This document shows positions 54,921 through 64,000 of a DNA stretch of 64,000 bases, in pieces; the stretch's first letter is position 1, and each line of letters starts with the position of its first letter. The notes beneath the pieces were generated by a model. That model searched no databases, had not been told where the DNA came from, and saw nothing but the letters and a program-made list of their open reading frames with translations. The position numbers and the translations under genes were made by a program. Source of the DNA: Kappaphycus alvarezii (Eukaryota > Rhodophyta > Florideophyceae > Gigartinales > Solieriaceae); contig NADL03000866.1 in the NCBI GenBank assembly GCA_002205965.3, forward strand, positions 248,001 through 312,000. The letters are read 5' to 3'.

Positions 54921-55290
54921 TATCGGTAAGGTCGAATGAGTCAGTGACCGATACACTTGCTTGTATTAGATCTGAAACGGTTCATGCAACTAATTCAGAA
55001 GATCTTAATATGTCAGATATTTTCTTTGAGGCAAAAGCTGGAAGTTGCTGTACTTTTTCTTGAATTTCTGTCATTTTGCGCTCCTCTTTTTCTTGATCCT
55101 CACCCTCCAAATTTTGGAAAACCTCTTCCGGCGTGCTCACATCTTCAGATATGGTATTAGACATATTCTTATTCTCTTTGCAAAGGTAATCTTCTTTCAT
55201 GCTCTAAATGCCGTCCTTTGATCCGATATTATCGCAAAATGAAACACATTTGGGTCTCAAATTTGCCCTATAACTCCAGTCGTCATCTGT

Positions 55291-55794
55291 TTACAACCAA
55301 GAATCATAATCATCCCATTCTATGTTCATTATCCCTCGAGCGTACCCTTTTCCACTTCCGAGAGTATTATTTGGTTCAAAATCTTCGATGTCATGACTAG
55401 AAGTGAAATTTTCACTTCCTGTTTCTCTTAGATCTTTCGGAGGTGTGCTTATGTCGAAATACAGGGGCATTTGCACGGATCTGCCGCCTATATGTACCGA
55501 AACGCTTTGGTTGCCCAAACTAATGCATTTCCCTAGTCTTTTCAAGGTATAGCAACCAATGGTTGAATCTAATGGTAGATTAGGAACGACAAGAAAGTCT
55601 ATATCATTTTTAGAGCCCGCAAAGAACACTGAAACCTTGTCAACGGTGTCCACGCATTTTGATACTGTTCCATCCGCCACAGTTATTTTTCTAGTAGTTG
55701 GAGTAATTTCAAGACCTAGATCTGTCACCAAGGTTTCTGAAATGAGGTTTGGAACAGCGCCTGAATCGAAAAGAGCCTGGATTTTCATTCCCAA
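55291..55794 (-). pseudogene. G3 protease
   Basis: 'GMKIQALFDSGAVPNLISET' carries the DSGA active site. 'VDKVSVFFAGSKNDIDFLVV' and 'LPLDSTIGCYTLKRLGKCIS' are the flap and the second hydrophobic strand. This 167-codon frame is uninterrupted from active site to linker, making it the best preserved part of G3. It would mature the Gag-Pol polyprotein. Confidence 0.85.
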
Positions 55795-55886
55795 TACTTT
55801 GACTGGTACCAGCTGAAGACGTCTTGGTACTGTCGAGGCCGACTAAAGAAACAGTTCCTTACCCTTAGCAGACTTATTAGAACTGA

Positions 55887-56930
55887 TCATGTTTTGAATT
55901 CTTTTTTCGCATCCTCTGCGTCGCCCCTCAAAAGTTGAGCAAACGTTATCCCAGTTGGGGCCGATGCAAGCTCAGACACCAAATTGTACTTCTTCACATA
56001 TTCTAGTACGTCCTTCGGGATACTCTTAAATTTCTTGTTCATTTTCGTCTTCTTGGCCGGAGCAATTTCCACTCCTGGAAATACTTGATCACAACTCTTG
56101 GTCCGGGGAGGTACAGGTGCTGGGATATGCTCCAGCATTCCATAATCCAGCCTAGATTTTTTTGATAAAATGTTCCCTTCCCCATCCCTTTTTGTCACAT
56201 TGACTCGACTGATTTCTTCAGCGATGGATACATTACTGGCATCCGTCAACCTTTGATCCTTTCTGTTTTGTAAGATTTTCATCTCTGGCCCTGATTCACT
56301 CCTCCCCTCCGATAAATTTGCTCTTCTGTTGTCTTTAGACCAGCAGTTACTTTCATGGGGCCCGTAACGTCCGCACTTTCCACAACGAGTGTTTCTATGT
56401 GGATTATCAGCACGACTATTTGCAAAGTGCTCAGGCTTGTGTTAGTAGGAGCAGATTTCTGCGGAATCAGTGGTCCCAGACTGTTTCTTTTTAATGGTAA
56501 GAGTAAAGCTCTCCAACTGCGAGGTTATCACCTCAAGTCGATTATTGAAGCGGGTTTCCAGTCGTTCTTCCAAGTTTTTGACATCGCTTCTGACAGATTT
56601 TAGTGCCACTGCACTATTAGCCGGCCTCTGATAATTACTCTTAGGATTGATGATAGATATTTATGTATGGTTTTCCCACGGTACCTCACTCAGTGACTGA
56701 AATGTCTCCAAGTTTTTGACAAATTCTACCATGGTGCCATTCAGTTCACTAAATGTGTGATAGTCCTTGATAAGGAGTAAATCAGAGAGATGCTTATGAC
56801 CCATCGTCGCCTTACGCAGCATTCCGTACTTGGCTTTGGCGTTAAACACAGCATTTTCATAGAGATCACACAAGCCTCGGAAATGTTCCAAGTACAGGGA
56901 CTCTCTAGGAGGCCACTCAGGTGCCCAAGT
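55887..56930 (-). pseudogene. G3 Gag and zinc knuckle
   Basis: Frame 56661-56930 has 'LYLEHFRGLCDLYENAVFNA', 'KYGMLRKATMGHKHLSDLLL' and 'LNGTMVEFVKNLETFQSLSE', a helical capsid-like region. Near 56345-56395 'CGKCGRYGPHESNCW' is a knuckle-like CX2CX5HX3C motif, one residue off the standard spacing. Frame 56282-55887 is the Gag-Pro linker, ending in 'TGITFAQLLRGDAEDAKKEF'. Gag assignment rests on order and the knuckle more than on capsid similarity. Confidence 0.6.
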
Positions 56931-56934
56931 GACA

Positions 56935-57640
56935 AATAGGGCCCAGGACATCTCCAGGAACTCCTGGACATCTGGGCCCAATTCCTGTGGTTCTATCCTG
57001 GGATTTGATGTAAGCAATGTAATGGAGATTTTGAATTACTGTACAAATCCTGGGCCCAGGAATTCCTGCGGGTGCCCAGGAAATCCTGGGATTTTTCCCA
57101 GGAATTCTTTCCAAAAAGAAACATCAGAATATGCTTCTACGAAACAATTCAAGACCCAGGTGTTACCAGGGAATTCTGGGATAATAAACGGGAAGCGTGG
57201 AAAATCCTGTACCTTACCCCAGGAGGAAGGATAAAGTTAGATATTAATTTATGATATAATTTGTGGATTCTTTGCTAGCATGTATGGACCTCCTAGCATC
57301 CAATATTGCGATCATAATAAGCAATGCGTCTGTAGAAAAGAGTCACAGCAAGGTTACAAACAAATAGGCAAAACCCCAGGAAACCCACTAATTCCTGGAC
57401 CTCGCCCTAGGATTGTCCAAAAAACGTGGAATATTGAAGCCGGGAAAACAAAAAGCCAAGATTATTGCTCAACCTGGGCAGGAAACCCCAACAATCAAGA
57501 AAGCCTGAGTCTAATAGGCTAGGAGAGGTGAAACCCTGTAGCATTGCCCAGGATTAGTAGATCCGGATAGAAAGCCCAGAAATATTGTCAGTACCTTAGA
57601 ATTTCGGCCCTGGAATTTTATTATAGCCCAGAATTAACGG
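56935..57640. repeat. Cluster of CCCAGGAATTCCTGGG-like motifs
   Basis: At least a dozen variants of the palindromic core occur, e.g. tccaggaactcctgg (about 56953), cctgggcccaggaattcctg (about 57049), tgcccaggaaatcctgggat (about 57074), ttcccaggaattc (57095), accagggaattctgggat (about 57164), ccccaggaaaccc, aattcctggacc (57376-57400), gcccaggatt (57546), gccctggaattt (57606), gcccagaatt (57623). Spacing is irregular, so it is not a simple tandem array. Frames here follow the composition and do not indicate a gene. Confidence 0.7.
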
Positions 57641-58290
57641 CATTCTACCATTTTTTGTACAGGATTGGTCATAATTATGATTTTAAGCTTTATTAATTCT
57701 AAAAACTCTGCTTGAAGAATAATAACTAACTTAACTCGTTTAATTCACTTGAGTTTTTATATAGCTTGCGGGTTATTTATCCAAAGGTTAAATGCAATTG
57801 ACATACCAATTCTTCTGTGCCGTTTGTTTCAGTAAAATTGTAAATTATTGCGGCTGTAGAGAACTACGGTATTGCTGTACTGTAAAGCACAACCAATTAC
57901 ACTACCGTAAGGTACTGTAAAATGATGCAAATAGTACTTTAATAGATTGAGTACAGAAAAATATTCAATAGTACAGTACTTGTGTAAATAGAAATACAGT
58001 AATTAAGTTCTGAAGCCATTTGTAAAGTTTCATCGGCGACGGCTCCCACTATGGGACAAACTCGAGATTCAGGATTTGAGCCTGAACTGAGTTCGGCGTT
58101 AGGTACATCCGCAACATCACTGGACCCGCAACAGCAGCACAAGGGATCATGCGTGTTTCGTTTACTGGAAAACTACCTGCTGGATCCTAAAATTGCGGTC
58201 ACATACCATCGACTTGCGTACCATCATCTCCCATCTCAAATCCTTCCCCTCAGGCTGTCGTTACTGAGCAACTATTCTGCTGAATCCTCG
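57641..58290. other. Non-coding AT-rich stretch with GTAC patches
   Basis: Short frames only. Repeated tactgtaaa/gtactgt words around 57870-57990. Confidence 0.4.
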
Positions 58291-58292
58291 AA

Positions 58293-60638
58293 ATGGGTGG
58301 AAATAGGATGAGGAGGCAGGCAAACTCGACTGATGCCCCGACAGGGTGCCGTAAGTCTATGCGGAATGCATCTAAGCCAGGGTCAACCAAACCTTCACCT
58401 GGAGCATCTCGTAAATCTGGAGGTTGGAGACTTTCTGCTGCAGGTAAATTGCGAAGTTTATCTGCGGCGGGGCAGCTCGTCCTGTGACAATGAAAAGAGT
58501 AACATCAAGCGTGGAGCTGAATGTGATATCAGCAACCCATCAAGAGCGCCAGGGGAAGTGAGAAGTGATGGGCCGAATTCCGGCAGAACTGCCATTAGGA
58601 CGGTTGCTACCTCCAAAATAGGCACCGAAAGTACACATCCTGCAAAAAAACCGGACCCAAACAAGCATCCCGTGTATTTCAAAAGAAGCCACGATATTGA
58701 GATCTGCAATCACACTCCTATTGCAGATCTTAACATCAACTTTCGACGCAATGAAGAAGAAACCAATATGAAATTTCATGACGGAGATAGAGAAGATGTT
58801 GATATGGATGAGGACAACTCCAAGGACTAGGGAATTATCCCTTTGTCGAACAGATCTGAGGTAGAGGACGACAACGGACAGAAAAGTGCCGAGGAGACCT
58901 TTGCGGAGGCGGTTGAACTGCAAGGAAACTTCGATTTTACAGTAACGCAGCGGAAATCGGCTTTTCCTGATGGAGAACAGGGTATATCAGAGAGAGATGA
59001 GGCTGAGGGAGCAAAGTGAGGCCGCATGACCGGCCGTTGAAGTGGTACTGTGGGAAAAGTTGTGTCACTCGTCATCGCAATGTAGACAGAGTGAGACCCA
59101 GGGTAATCAAGTCGGTGTTTGATGAAGAAAACTAAGAAGATTCGGATCGTATTGAGCTCCGGTCACGTAATCCAGGACAAGAGCAGCAAAATCAGGCTGC
59201 AACGCGAACAAATTTTCACAAAAATAACCAACAGACAAACGAATAACCTTGGACGGAAGACCCGATCACGGAACCAAGACCCCGATTCTGACCTGAAAAT
59301 GGAAGAAAGGGCAACCAAAGAGCTTAAAATAGTTCGTGAGGAACTGAGGGAGAAGTACAGAAGCGAAGGTCACTTCGGAAGTCTCTAGCTATTGAATGTG
59401 CTGATGATGAATGGATACCCCTTTTGCTCTCCCTCCATGACCAGATGCCGAGCACTGCTCGCTACCTCGCAACAGAAACTGTGCAATCTCATTACAATAT
59501 ACTGCAAAACATCAAAGTGTGGCACCTGAACGCTCCGGTAGATCCTGGTCTACGCCAAAGAGACTGGCGCAAAAGAGAGGTTAATCACGACGACATAGAG
59601 GACACAATGTTCGACAATGTCCATAAATATTCTCCTGAAGGTGCCATATTCTTCTCCTACAAGGCTTTAAAGGACGGTTTGAGGTATCAATGCAATGCGT
59701 ACCTCATTTTCCTATGGAATTGGCTACTGAAGGAGATTTCTACTTTGGCAATATATATATGTAAATCATGTTAACATTCTTGAGCGTTGCCTTGAGATGC
59801 TAAAGTCTGATGATATTTTCCCCCAAAAGGATCGGGTTCTGATTGCTAGCATGGCTGGAAAGAGCAAGAATCTACAGAAAAGGCTTAAGGTAAGCTGTCG
59901 CAAAAATGTTGGGAGCAGAAAAAAATTTGTTGAAGAATATGTTCTTTAATGAACCTGCTTATCCTCTCATCTGCTCCACCAAGCTTCCAAAGGGATCCAA
60001 GTCTCGTGGAAAGCAAGAAAGAGAGTGACAGTTTGACAGTGCTATTTCTAGGCTCTCCAGGACTGAGTCTGGAAAAGAGGCAAGTAGGGATATCCCTACA
60101 TCTTGGTCGAGACGCGCTACTTTCAACAAGATATGTGCTGACGGTATGGATACATTAGAAGATAAAAAGCTTAAAGGAGTAGATAATTTGTTTGGAAAAG
60201 AGGCTGATCGTCTGGCTTTCGAGGCGTTCTACGGTGGGAGAATTGAAGGATATCAAGAGGGCGACATTATGCTCATCGCACGATTGGATGCATGGATGAC
60301 CGCAGTAATTGAGGAATTGCATCACAAAAAGAAGGGGACTTCAAAGGGGGAATGAGATAATTGTCCTAAAGAAAAGGTATGAGCAACTTCTGTTAAAAGC
60401 AACAGCCTCTTTACTGAGGCGTTGTGCCACAAAGGTTGAGCATGATCTAATGCGCAAGACTGAAGAAGCAGGAGGGCGAGACTTCGTTGATGAATTGGAT
60501 ATTGCCAAGATGTACACCCTTGTAGAGTGCCCTCGTAACAAAGATCGTCTATTCACCTACGCTTTCCGGTATCAGAGAAACGGCCATATTAACATTTCGA
60601 TTAAATCAAGTTACTTCAACGAAGTAATCTGTTATTGA
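58293..60638 (+). pseudogene. Unrecognised decayed coding region
   Basis: Plus-strand protein-like sequence runs through successive frames. A Ser/Lys-rich start ('DAPTGCRKSMRNASKPGSTK', 58293-58487) leads to 'KSNIKRGAECDISNPSRAPG…' ending in an acidic 'DGDREDVDMDEDNSKD' (58830). Further charged sequence follows, then 'KELKIVREELREKYRSEGHF' (to 59388). Next come 'VQSHYNILQNIKVWHLNAPV', 'TMFDNVHKYSPEGAIFFSYK' (59424-59774), 'NILERCLEMLKSDDIFPP' (about 59775) and 'VDNLFGKEADRLAFEAFYGG' (60146-60355). A shift leads to 'IIVLKKRYEQLLLKATASLL' and 'DELDIAKMYTLVECPRNKDR' (60309-60638). A possible splice donor (aaggtaagc) lies near 59888. I cannot assign a family. It may be a nuclear-type host gene or a transposon protein. 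Confidence 0.45.
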
Positions 60639-60639
60639 C

Positions 60640-60950
60640 TTGGTAATGTTGCAGATTGTTACATGTATCACACAGACGCACCTGGAAACAAAGTCAGGCG
60701 TTTCTTCTCGGATTATACAATCCATCTTTTGCCGTTTTGAGGATGACAACTAGTATCAACATTGTAGTCCAATGATAGGAATCCCACAAGACTTTGTAGT
60801 AATTTTCATTGCTTCAGTAGACGTAAAGTTGTGTTTTCCCAGGATTGATATTGATTCACTAGGTTTCAAATAGGCATGACATACCATTGGCTACATAGCC
60901 AAAGCTAAAAGGCCCATATTGAATCCAGAAAACACGTACTGTAGCCCAAA
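60640..60950. other. No recognisable feature
   Basis: About 310 bp between the decayed coding region and the repeat block. Nothing identified. Confidence 0.4.
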
Positions 60951-60951
60951 C

Positions 60952-61560
60952 CGAGGTTCGAGTTATGTCACCACAAACGCGAATAATATGCACATAGGTG
61001 CCTGCGTACGTGGCCATTTAGCCAAGTACGGCCACAGAAAAGCGTCGGTGCTATAACAGGTGTCTCCAAATAAATTTGATAAACATATGATTCACGTTTG
61101 CGGTGACGTAACCCGAACCCCGGGTTCGGCTATAGTACGTGGAATGTATCCAGGTTTTTCATTATTCTTTCAAATTAAATATGATCCAGGTTTTTTGACT
61201 GAGGCTGTTTGATTTAACAATTTGTCCTAGGTTATTTTTCCAAGGCTGGAAATCCTGCCTTGCTTAACAAGCCTTGGAAAAATGCCTTGCTAGGTTACTT
61301 TTCCAAGGCTGGAAATCCTGCATTGCTTAGTCAGCCTCGGAAAAATAACCTAGGACAAATTGTTAACTCAACCATCCTCAGTAAAAATCCCTGGATCATA
61401 TTTAATTTGAAAAAATAATGAAAATACCCAGATATAATCCACGTGCTATAGCCGAACCCGGGGTTCGGGTTACGTCACCGCAAACGCGAATCATATGCAC
61501 GTGGATGCCTGCGTACGGGGCCATTTAGCCAAGTAAGGCCACAACAAGCGTCGGTGGATG
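60952..61560. repeat. ~100-bp direct repeat flanking a foldback structure
   Basis: 60952-61050 and 61453-61555 are direct repeats: ttcg.gttatgtcaccacaaa, cgcgaataatatgcac, gcctgcgtacgtggccattt, agccaagtacggccacagaa versus the nearly identical right copy. Between and overlapping them lies a large palindrome, listed separately. Confidence 0.75.
61083..61498. repeat. ~415-bp foldback palindrome with ~180-bp arms
   Basis: The left arm (61083-61263) starts catatgattcacgtttgcgg, tgacgtaacccgaaccccgg and continues to aacaatttgtcctaggttat, ttttccaaggctgg. The right arm (61316-61498) is its reverse complement with scattered differences (catatgattcgcgtttgcgg, and so on). The ~52-nt loop repeats ccttg/ttccaaggctgg words. 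No coding sequence. It has the shape of a foldback or MITE-like element. The arms carry the short palindrome gaaccccgggttcgg. Confidence 0.8.
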
Positions 61561-61992
61561 TCACCGGTGACTCAAAATACATCCGTCGGACGGATTTTTC
61601 ATTTCCTGGAACTCATGCCTTTCTAAATCAACCTTCATAAAATGATCTGGGACAAATATTTAAATCAAGCAGCCTCGGTCAAAAACACTGGGACATATTT
61701 TATTTGAAACTACAATGAAAAAACGGGGTATCGTCCTTGCTTACTTGACTGAAGCCCAGCATAATTGAAGTCTTCCCCGAGAAAACATCCTCACACATTT
61801 ATCTGTCACATGAGCACATAAAAAACGTCGAGACAGAACATCGTAGCACATTTGTAGACTAGAGTTTACGAATTCGCTTCATAGAGATTCTACATGTACG
61901 TTTACAAAGATAGTAATGTTAATTTACGGCAAGATGTCTCTTGTAGCGGTTCGTTACACCCAAGAAGTCAAAAAAGCGTTTCCAGTGAATTT

Positions 61993-62400
61993 CTACTTGG
62001 GAAAGAGCAGGGGGCTTCCGACAATACAGTGAGTGTTGATATCCCTGGTAAGTGAAACATAGAGATTGCGTGGATTAGAGACAAGTATTTCTGTATTTAA
62101 CGCAGAAGGACCAACATTCCCCTTAAACTTCACTACACTGTACAACACAACAGGGCTTTCCTTCCCTTCAGCAGCCGACACAGTCATTATCTGCACTACC
62201 TTATATTTGAACAATCTCCGAATGAGATCCCGCTTTTTCTTGTATGGTATTATGACCAAGTTACCATAACGAGAACCCTTCACCTCCCTTCCGTAAACGT
62301 CAATGAAAGTCCGAATCGCCCTTTCCTCGGCATTGTTCTTTTCAGGGTCATTTTTGATATTAGCAGCGCAAAGATTGATAACGAATAGCGGGGATTTTAC
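61993..62400 (-). pseudogene. SF1 (UPF1-like) helicase C-terminal fragment
   Basis: Minus strand, one frame to a TAG after 'SPLLFPK': 'SPLFVINLCAANIKNDPEKN', 'NAEERAIRTFIDVYGREVKG', 'NLVIIPYKKKRDLIRRLF' (motif IV-like), 'VQIMTVSAAEGKESPVVLYS' (motif V-like, cf. TVD.FQG.E..VVI) and 'NPRNLYVSLTRDINTHCIVG' (motif VI-like, cf. RLNVALTRA). This is the order of the AAA_12-type C-terminal half of SF1 helicases. In motif V the QG is EG, and in motif VI the final Arg/Ala changes to D. The N-terminal Walker part is absent in this window. It may be an exon, a pseudogene fragment or part of a mobile element. Confidence 0.55.
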
Positions 62401-62409
62401 ATCCCCTGA

Positions 62410-62600
62410 CGAGGGACAAGGTTGTGAGGTTTTGATTTCTTACGGGCTGGAAGTTGGTAATCGAAAAGAGATTTAACACAAAAGCCATCTTCCGATGCAT
62501 TTCCTCAACGTTGCTAGTAGTGTGTGGGGGTTTGGGCGCACAAGAGGTAATCGATGGTTGAACTGAGGGCTCATCTGATAGTTGGTGCTTCCGGTGAACA
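62410..62600. other. No recognisable feature
   Basis: Short stretch between the helicase fragment and the presumed LTR. Nothing identified. Confidence 0.3.
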
Positions 62601-63050
62601 GGCCGGAGCTTCAGACCAGGGTTTATATAGAAAAAGTACTCAACGACAACAATTGTAAATTGTAGGCAGACGATGCAAAATTCAAAGGTGTTCTAGAGGA
62701 AAGGCCCTAAAGCCAAGAAACTAAAAGGGTTTGAAGATTCATGTAGAAACTCTCAGGGAGGTTGACAGCAGTAAACATCATGGCAAAGTTCCATTGGTCC
62801 AATTGGAAAGAAGACATAAAGTAATTGCTGATTGGTGAGGTGGGAGAGGTTTCGAGAACCACGCGAAATCGCAACAATGGGGTCATGTGATTGGCTCGGC
62901 ACGGGATGATATGGGTCTTGTGTTTTAAACCGGTGTCTGGGTACAGTGCACAACTTGCATTGATGTCTTGGTACAGTGTAAATCTCGGTAACGGTTACTG
63001 GCGGGATACTGTCAGTGTATTTTAGGGGATTTTGGGGAACAATCGTTACA
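62600..63050 (-). repeat. Presumed 3' LTR of G4 (left limit unknown)
   Basis: It begins, in element orientation, TGTAACGATTGTTCCC right after the polypurine tract, comparable with TGTAACAATG at the start of the G1 LTR. A TATA-like tttatatag is visible at about 62622. Without a second LTR in the window the left end cannot be set. Confidence 0.5.
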
Positions 63051-63064
63051 TCACTCCCCCCTCT
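63051..63064 (-). promoter_or_regulatory. G4 polypurine tract
   Basis: Element strand agaggggggagtga directly precedes the LTR start and follows the stop of the chromodomain frame. Confidence 0.65.
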
Positions 63065-64000
63065 GAAGAAGAATCGCCGCGATTCTTGTATCTATATAGC
63101 AGATCTTCACAATGTTTGAGATCCTTTTCTGATAGCCATGAGTTCTCGTGGTCTGCATATCCTTTCCATTTAATGAGATTCTTGTTTTTTCCTTGTTGTC
63201 TCTTGTGACTAAGAATGATTTCGACCTCATATACTTGTTGTCAACCTTGAACCTGTGTAGGTTGTGGCGGTGGAGTTTCTCCATCAAACCTATTTTCAAA
63301 GTACGGCGTGAGGATATTAGCATAGAAAGCATTGTGAATTTCTCTATCGATCATTGGTTGGGAAAGAATTAACCGGTACGTAACTCCGTTTATATCCTCA
63401 GATATTTCGAATGGCCCACAATACTTCGGGTTCGGTTTTCGAGATCCTGCACCATCTTTAAGATCTAAGTTTTTCGTGGACAAACAGACTTTGTCACCAA
63501 CTTTATAAAAAGAAGGTCCTCTACTTCTATTGACATACAAGGCAGTGGATTCAATTAATTTTTTAATTTGTTCTTCGGCTTTTCTCAGGGTTGTTGCATG
63601 TTTTTGACGAACTGTGCTGCAGCAGGTTTGTCTGCGGAGAGTATGTCCAAAGAGACAGTTCAAGGGTGGATTCCATAATTGAGAAAGAACGGAGAGAATG
63701 TTTTAGTGGCATTAATAGATGAGTTGTAAGCAACTTCGAAGTCTACCAAGTATTTGTCCCAATCTGACTTGTCGAAGCTAACAAAAAAACGAATTAATTC
63801 TTCGATCTTTCTGTTCATAATCTCAGATTGTCCATCTGTTTGTGGGTGATACGCTGAAGAAGGGGATATCTTGGTACTCAGAAGGTGGAACAGACTCCTC
63901 CAAAACTTGCTCATAAACATAGAATCCCTATCACAAATGATATTCGTCGGAATTCCGTGGTTTCTGTAGACATGGTCCTTGAACAGCTTGGCAGTTGAAG
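63065..64000 (-). pseudogene. G4: integrase core, C-terminal module and chromodomain (partial)
   Basis: The frame is open from the right edge (…FKDHVYRNHGIPTNIICDRD) through 'HPQTDGQSEIMNRKIEELIR' to a stop at 63660. D (CDRD) and E (SEIMN) have 35 residues between them, as in DD35E. After a shift, 63663-63241 gives 'ALYVNRSRGPSFYKVGDKVC', 'NPKYCGPFEISEDINGVTYR' (GPY/F module) and 'IHNAFYANILTPYF'. A further shift leads to a good chromodomain: 'YEVEIILSHKRQQGKNKNLI', 'KWKGYADHENSWLSEKDL', ending '..SSEGGVM' at a stop abutting the polypurine tract. It is a chromovirus related to but distinct from G1. Only about three frame breaks were seen, so it is among the least decayed gypsy elements here. 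The rest of pol lies outside the window. Confidence 0.85.

Larger units (their letters stand above)
52054..56930 (-). mobile_element. G3: Ty3/gypsy element, all domains present but decayed
   Basis: Minus-strand order is gag, zinc knuckle, protease, RT, RNase H and integrase, with a possible acidic tail. It is closely related to G2. No LTRs or PBS were recognised at the edges. The right edge merges into the CCAGG motif cluster. Frame shifts separate most domains. Confidence 0.8.

Noticed and set aside
58033..58090. tRNA-like T-arm (caaatcctgaatctcgag on the minus strand)
   Set aside because: The T-loop is not canonical and no anticodon or D-arm can be fitted upstream.

Overview
This is eukaryotic, transposon-dominated DNA. 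It has no operons, ribosome-binding sites or bacterial gene spacing. It contains Ty3/gypsy LTR retrotransposons, non-LTR elements with an R2-like (REL) endonuclease domain, a PIF/Harbinger-type DDE transposase and one apparently intron-free gene for a secreted FG-GAP/UnbV protein. This mix, with few or no introns, would fit a florideophyte red alga, but that is inference and nothing in the window settles the taxon.

Layout. 0.4-5.5 kb: a graveyard of 5'-truncated REL-type non-LTR copies ('LB'), their short 3' tails, and a solo gypsy LTR carrying a 46-bp LB insertion. 5.5-10.1 kb: nothing recognisable apart from an acidic reading frame. 10.1-13.9 kb: a second solo LTR, a 56-bp minisatellite, a minus-strand element of a second REL-type family ('LA') and a plus-strand LB copy. 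16.8-18.6 kb: the only convincing host gene, a CRTAC1-like FG-GAP/UnbV protein with one frame break. 22.6-30.8 kb: the best resolved part. A chromovirus (G1, 24041-30690) sits inside an LB RT-REL reading frame with a 5-bp target duplication (TGCGC), and its 5' LTR has in turn received a 402-bp LB insertion with an 8-bp duplication. 30.9-34.5 kb: LA and LB remnants. 34.8-36.1 kb: Harbinger transposase. 36.8-38.0 kb: proline-rich, possibly LINE ORF1-like frames. 38.5-39.2 kb: LB copy. 39.8-47.5 kb: an AT-rich desert. 47.5-57 kb: two related, decayed gypsy elements (G2, G3). 57-62.4 kb: a cluster of CCAGGAATTCCTGG-like motifs, an unrecognised decayed coding region, a ~415-bp foldback palindrome and an SF1-helicase fragment. 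62.6-64.0 kb: the 3' part of a fourth gypsy element (G4), with a chromodomain, running off the right edge.

How it fits together. Relative ages can be read from the nesting: LB element first, then G1 into LB, then LB into the G1 LTR. LB copies share a conserved 3' end (a core like TAAAACACCC followed by a pyrimidine tract) that recurs at least 16 times, in two variants. Most copies are severely 5'-truncated, as expected for target-primed reverse transcription. I found no CRISPR array, rRNA or convincing tRNA. The main items for follow-up are the LB tail family, the foldback palindrome, the CCAGG motif cluster and the unrecognised coding region at 58.3-60.6 kb.
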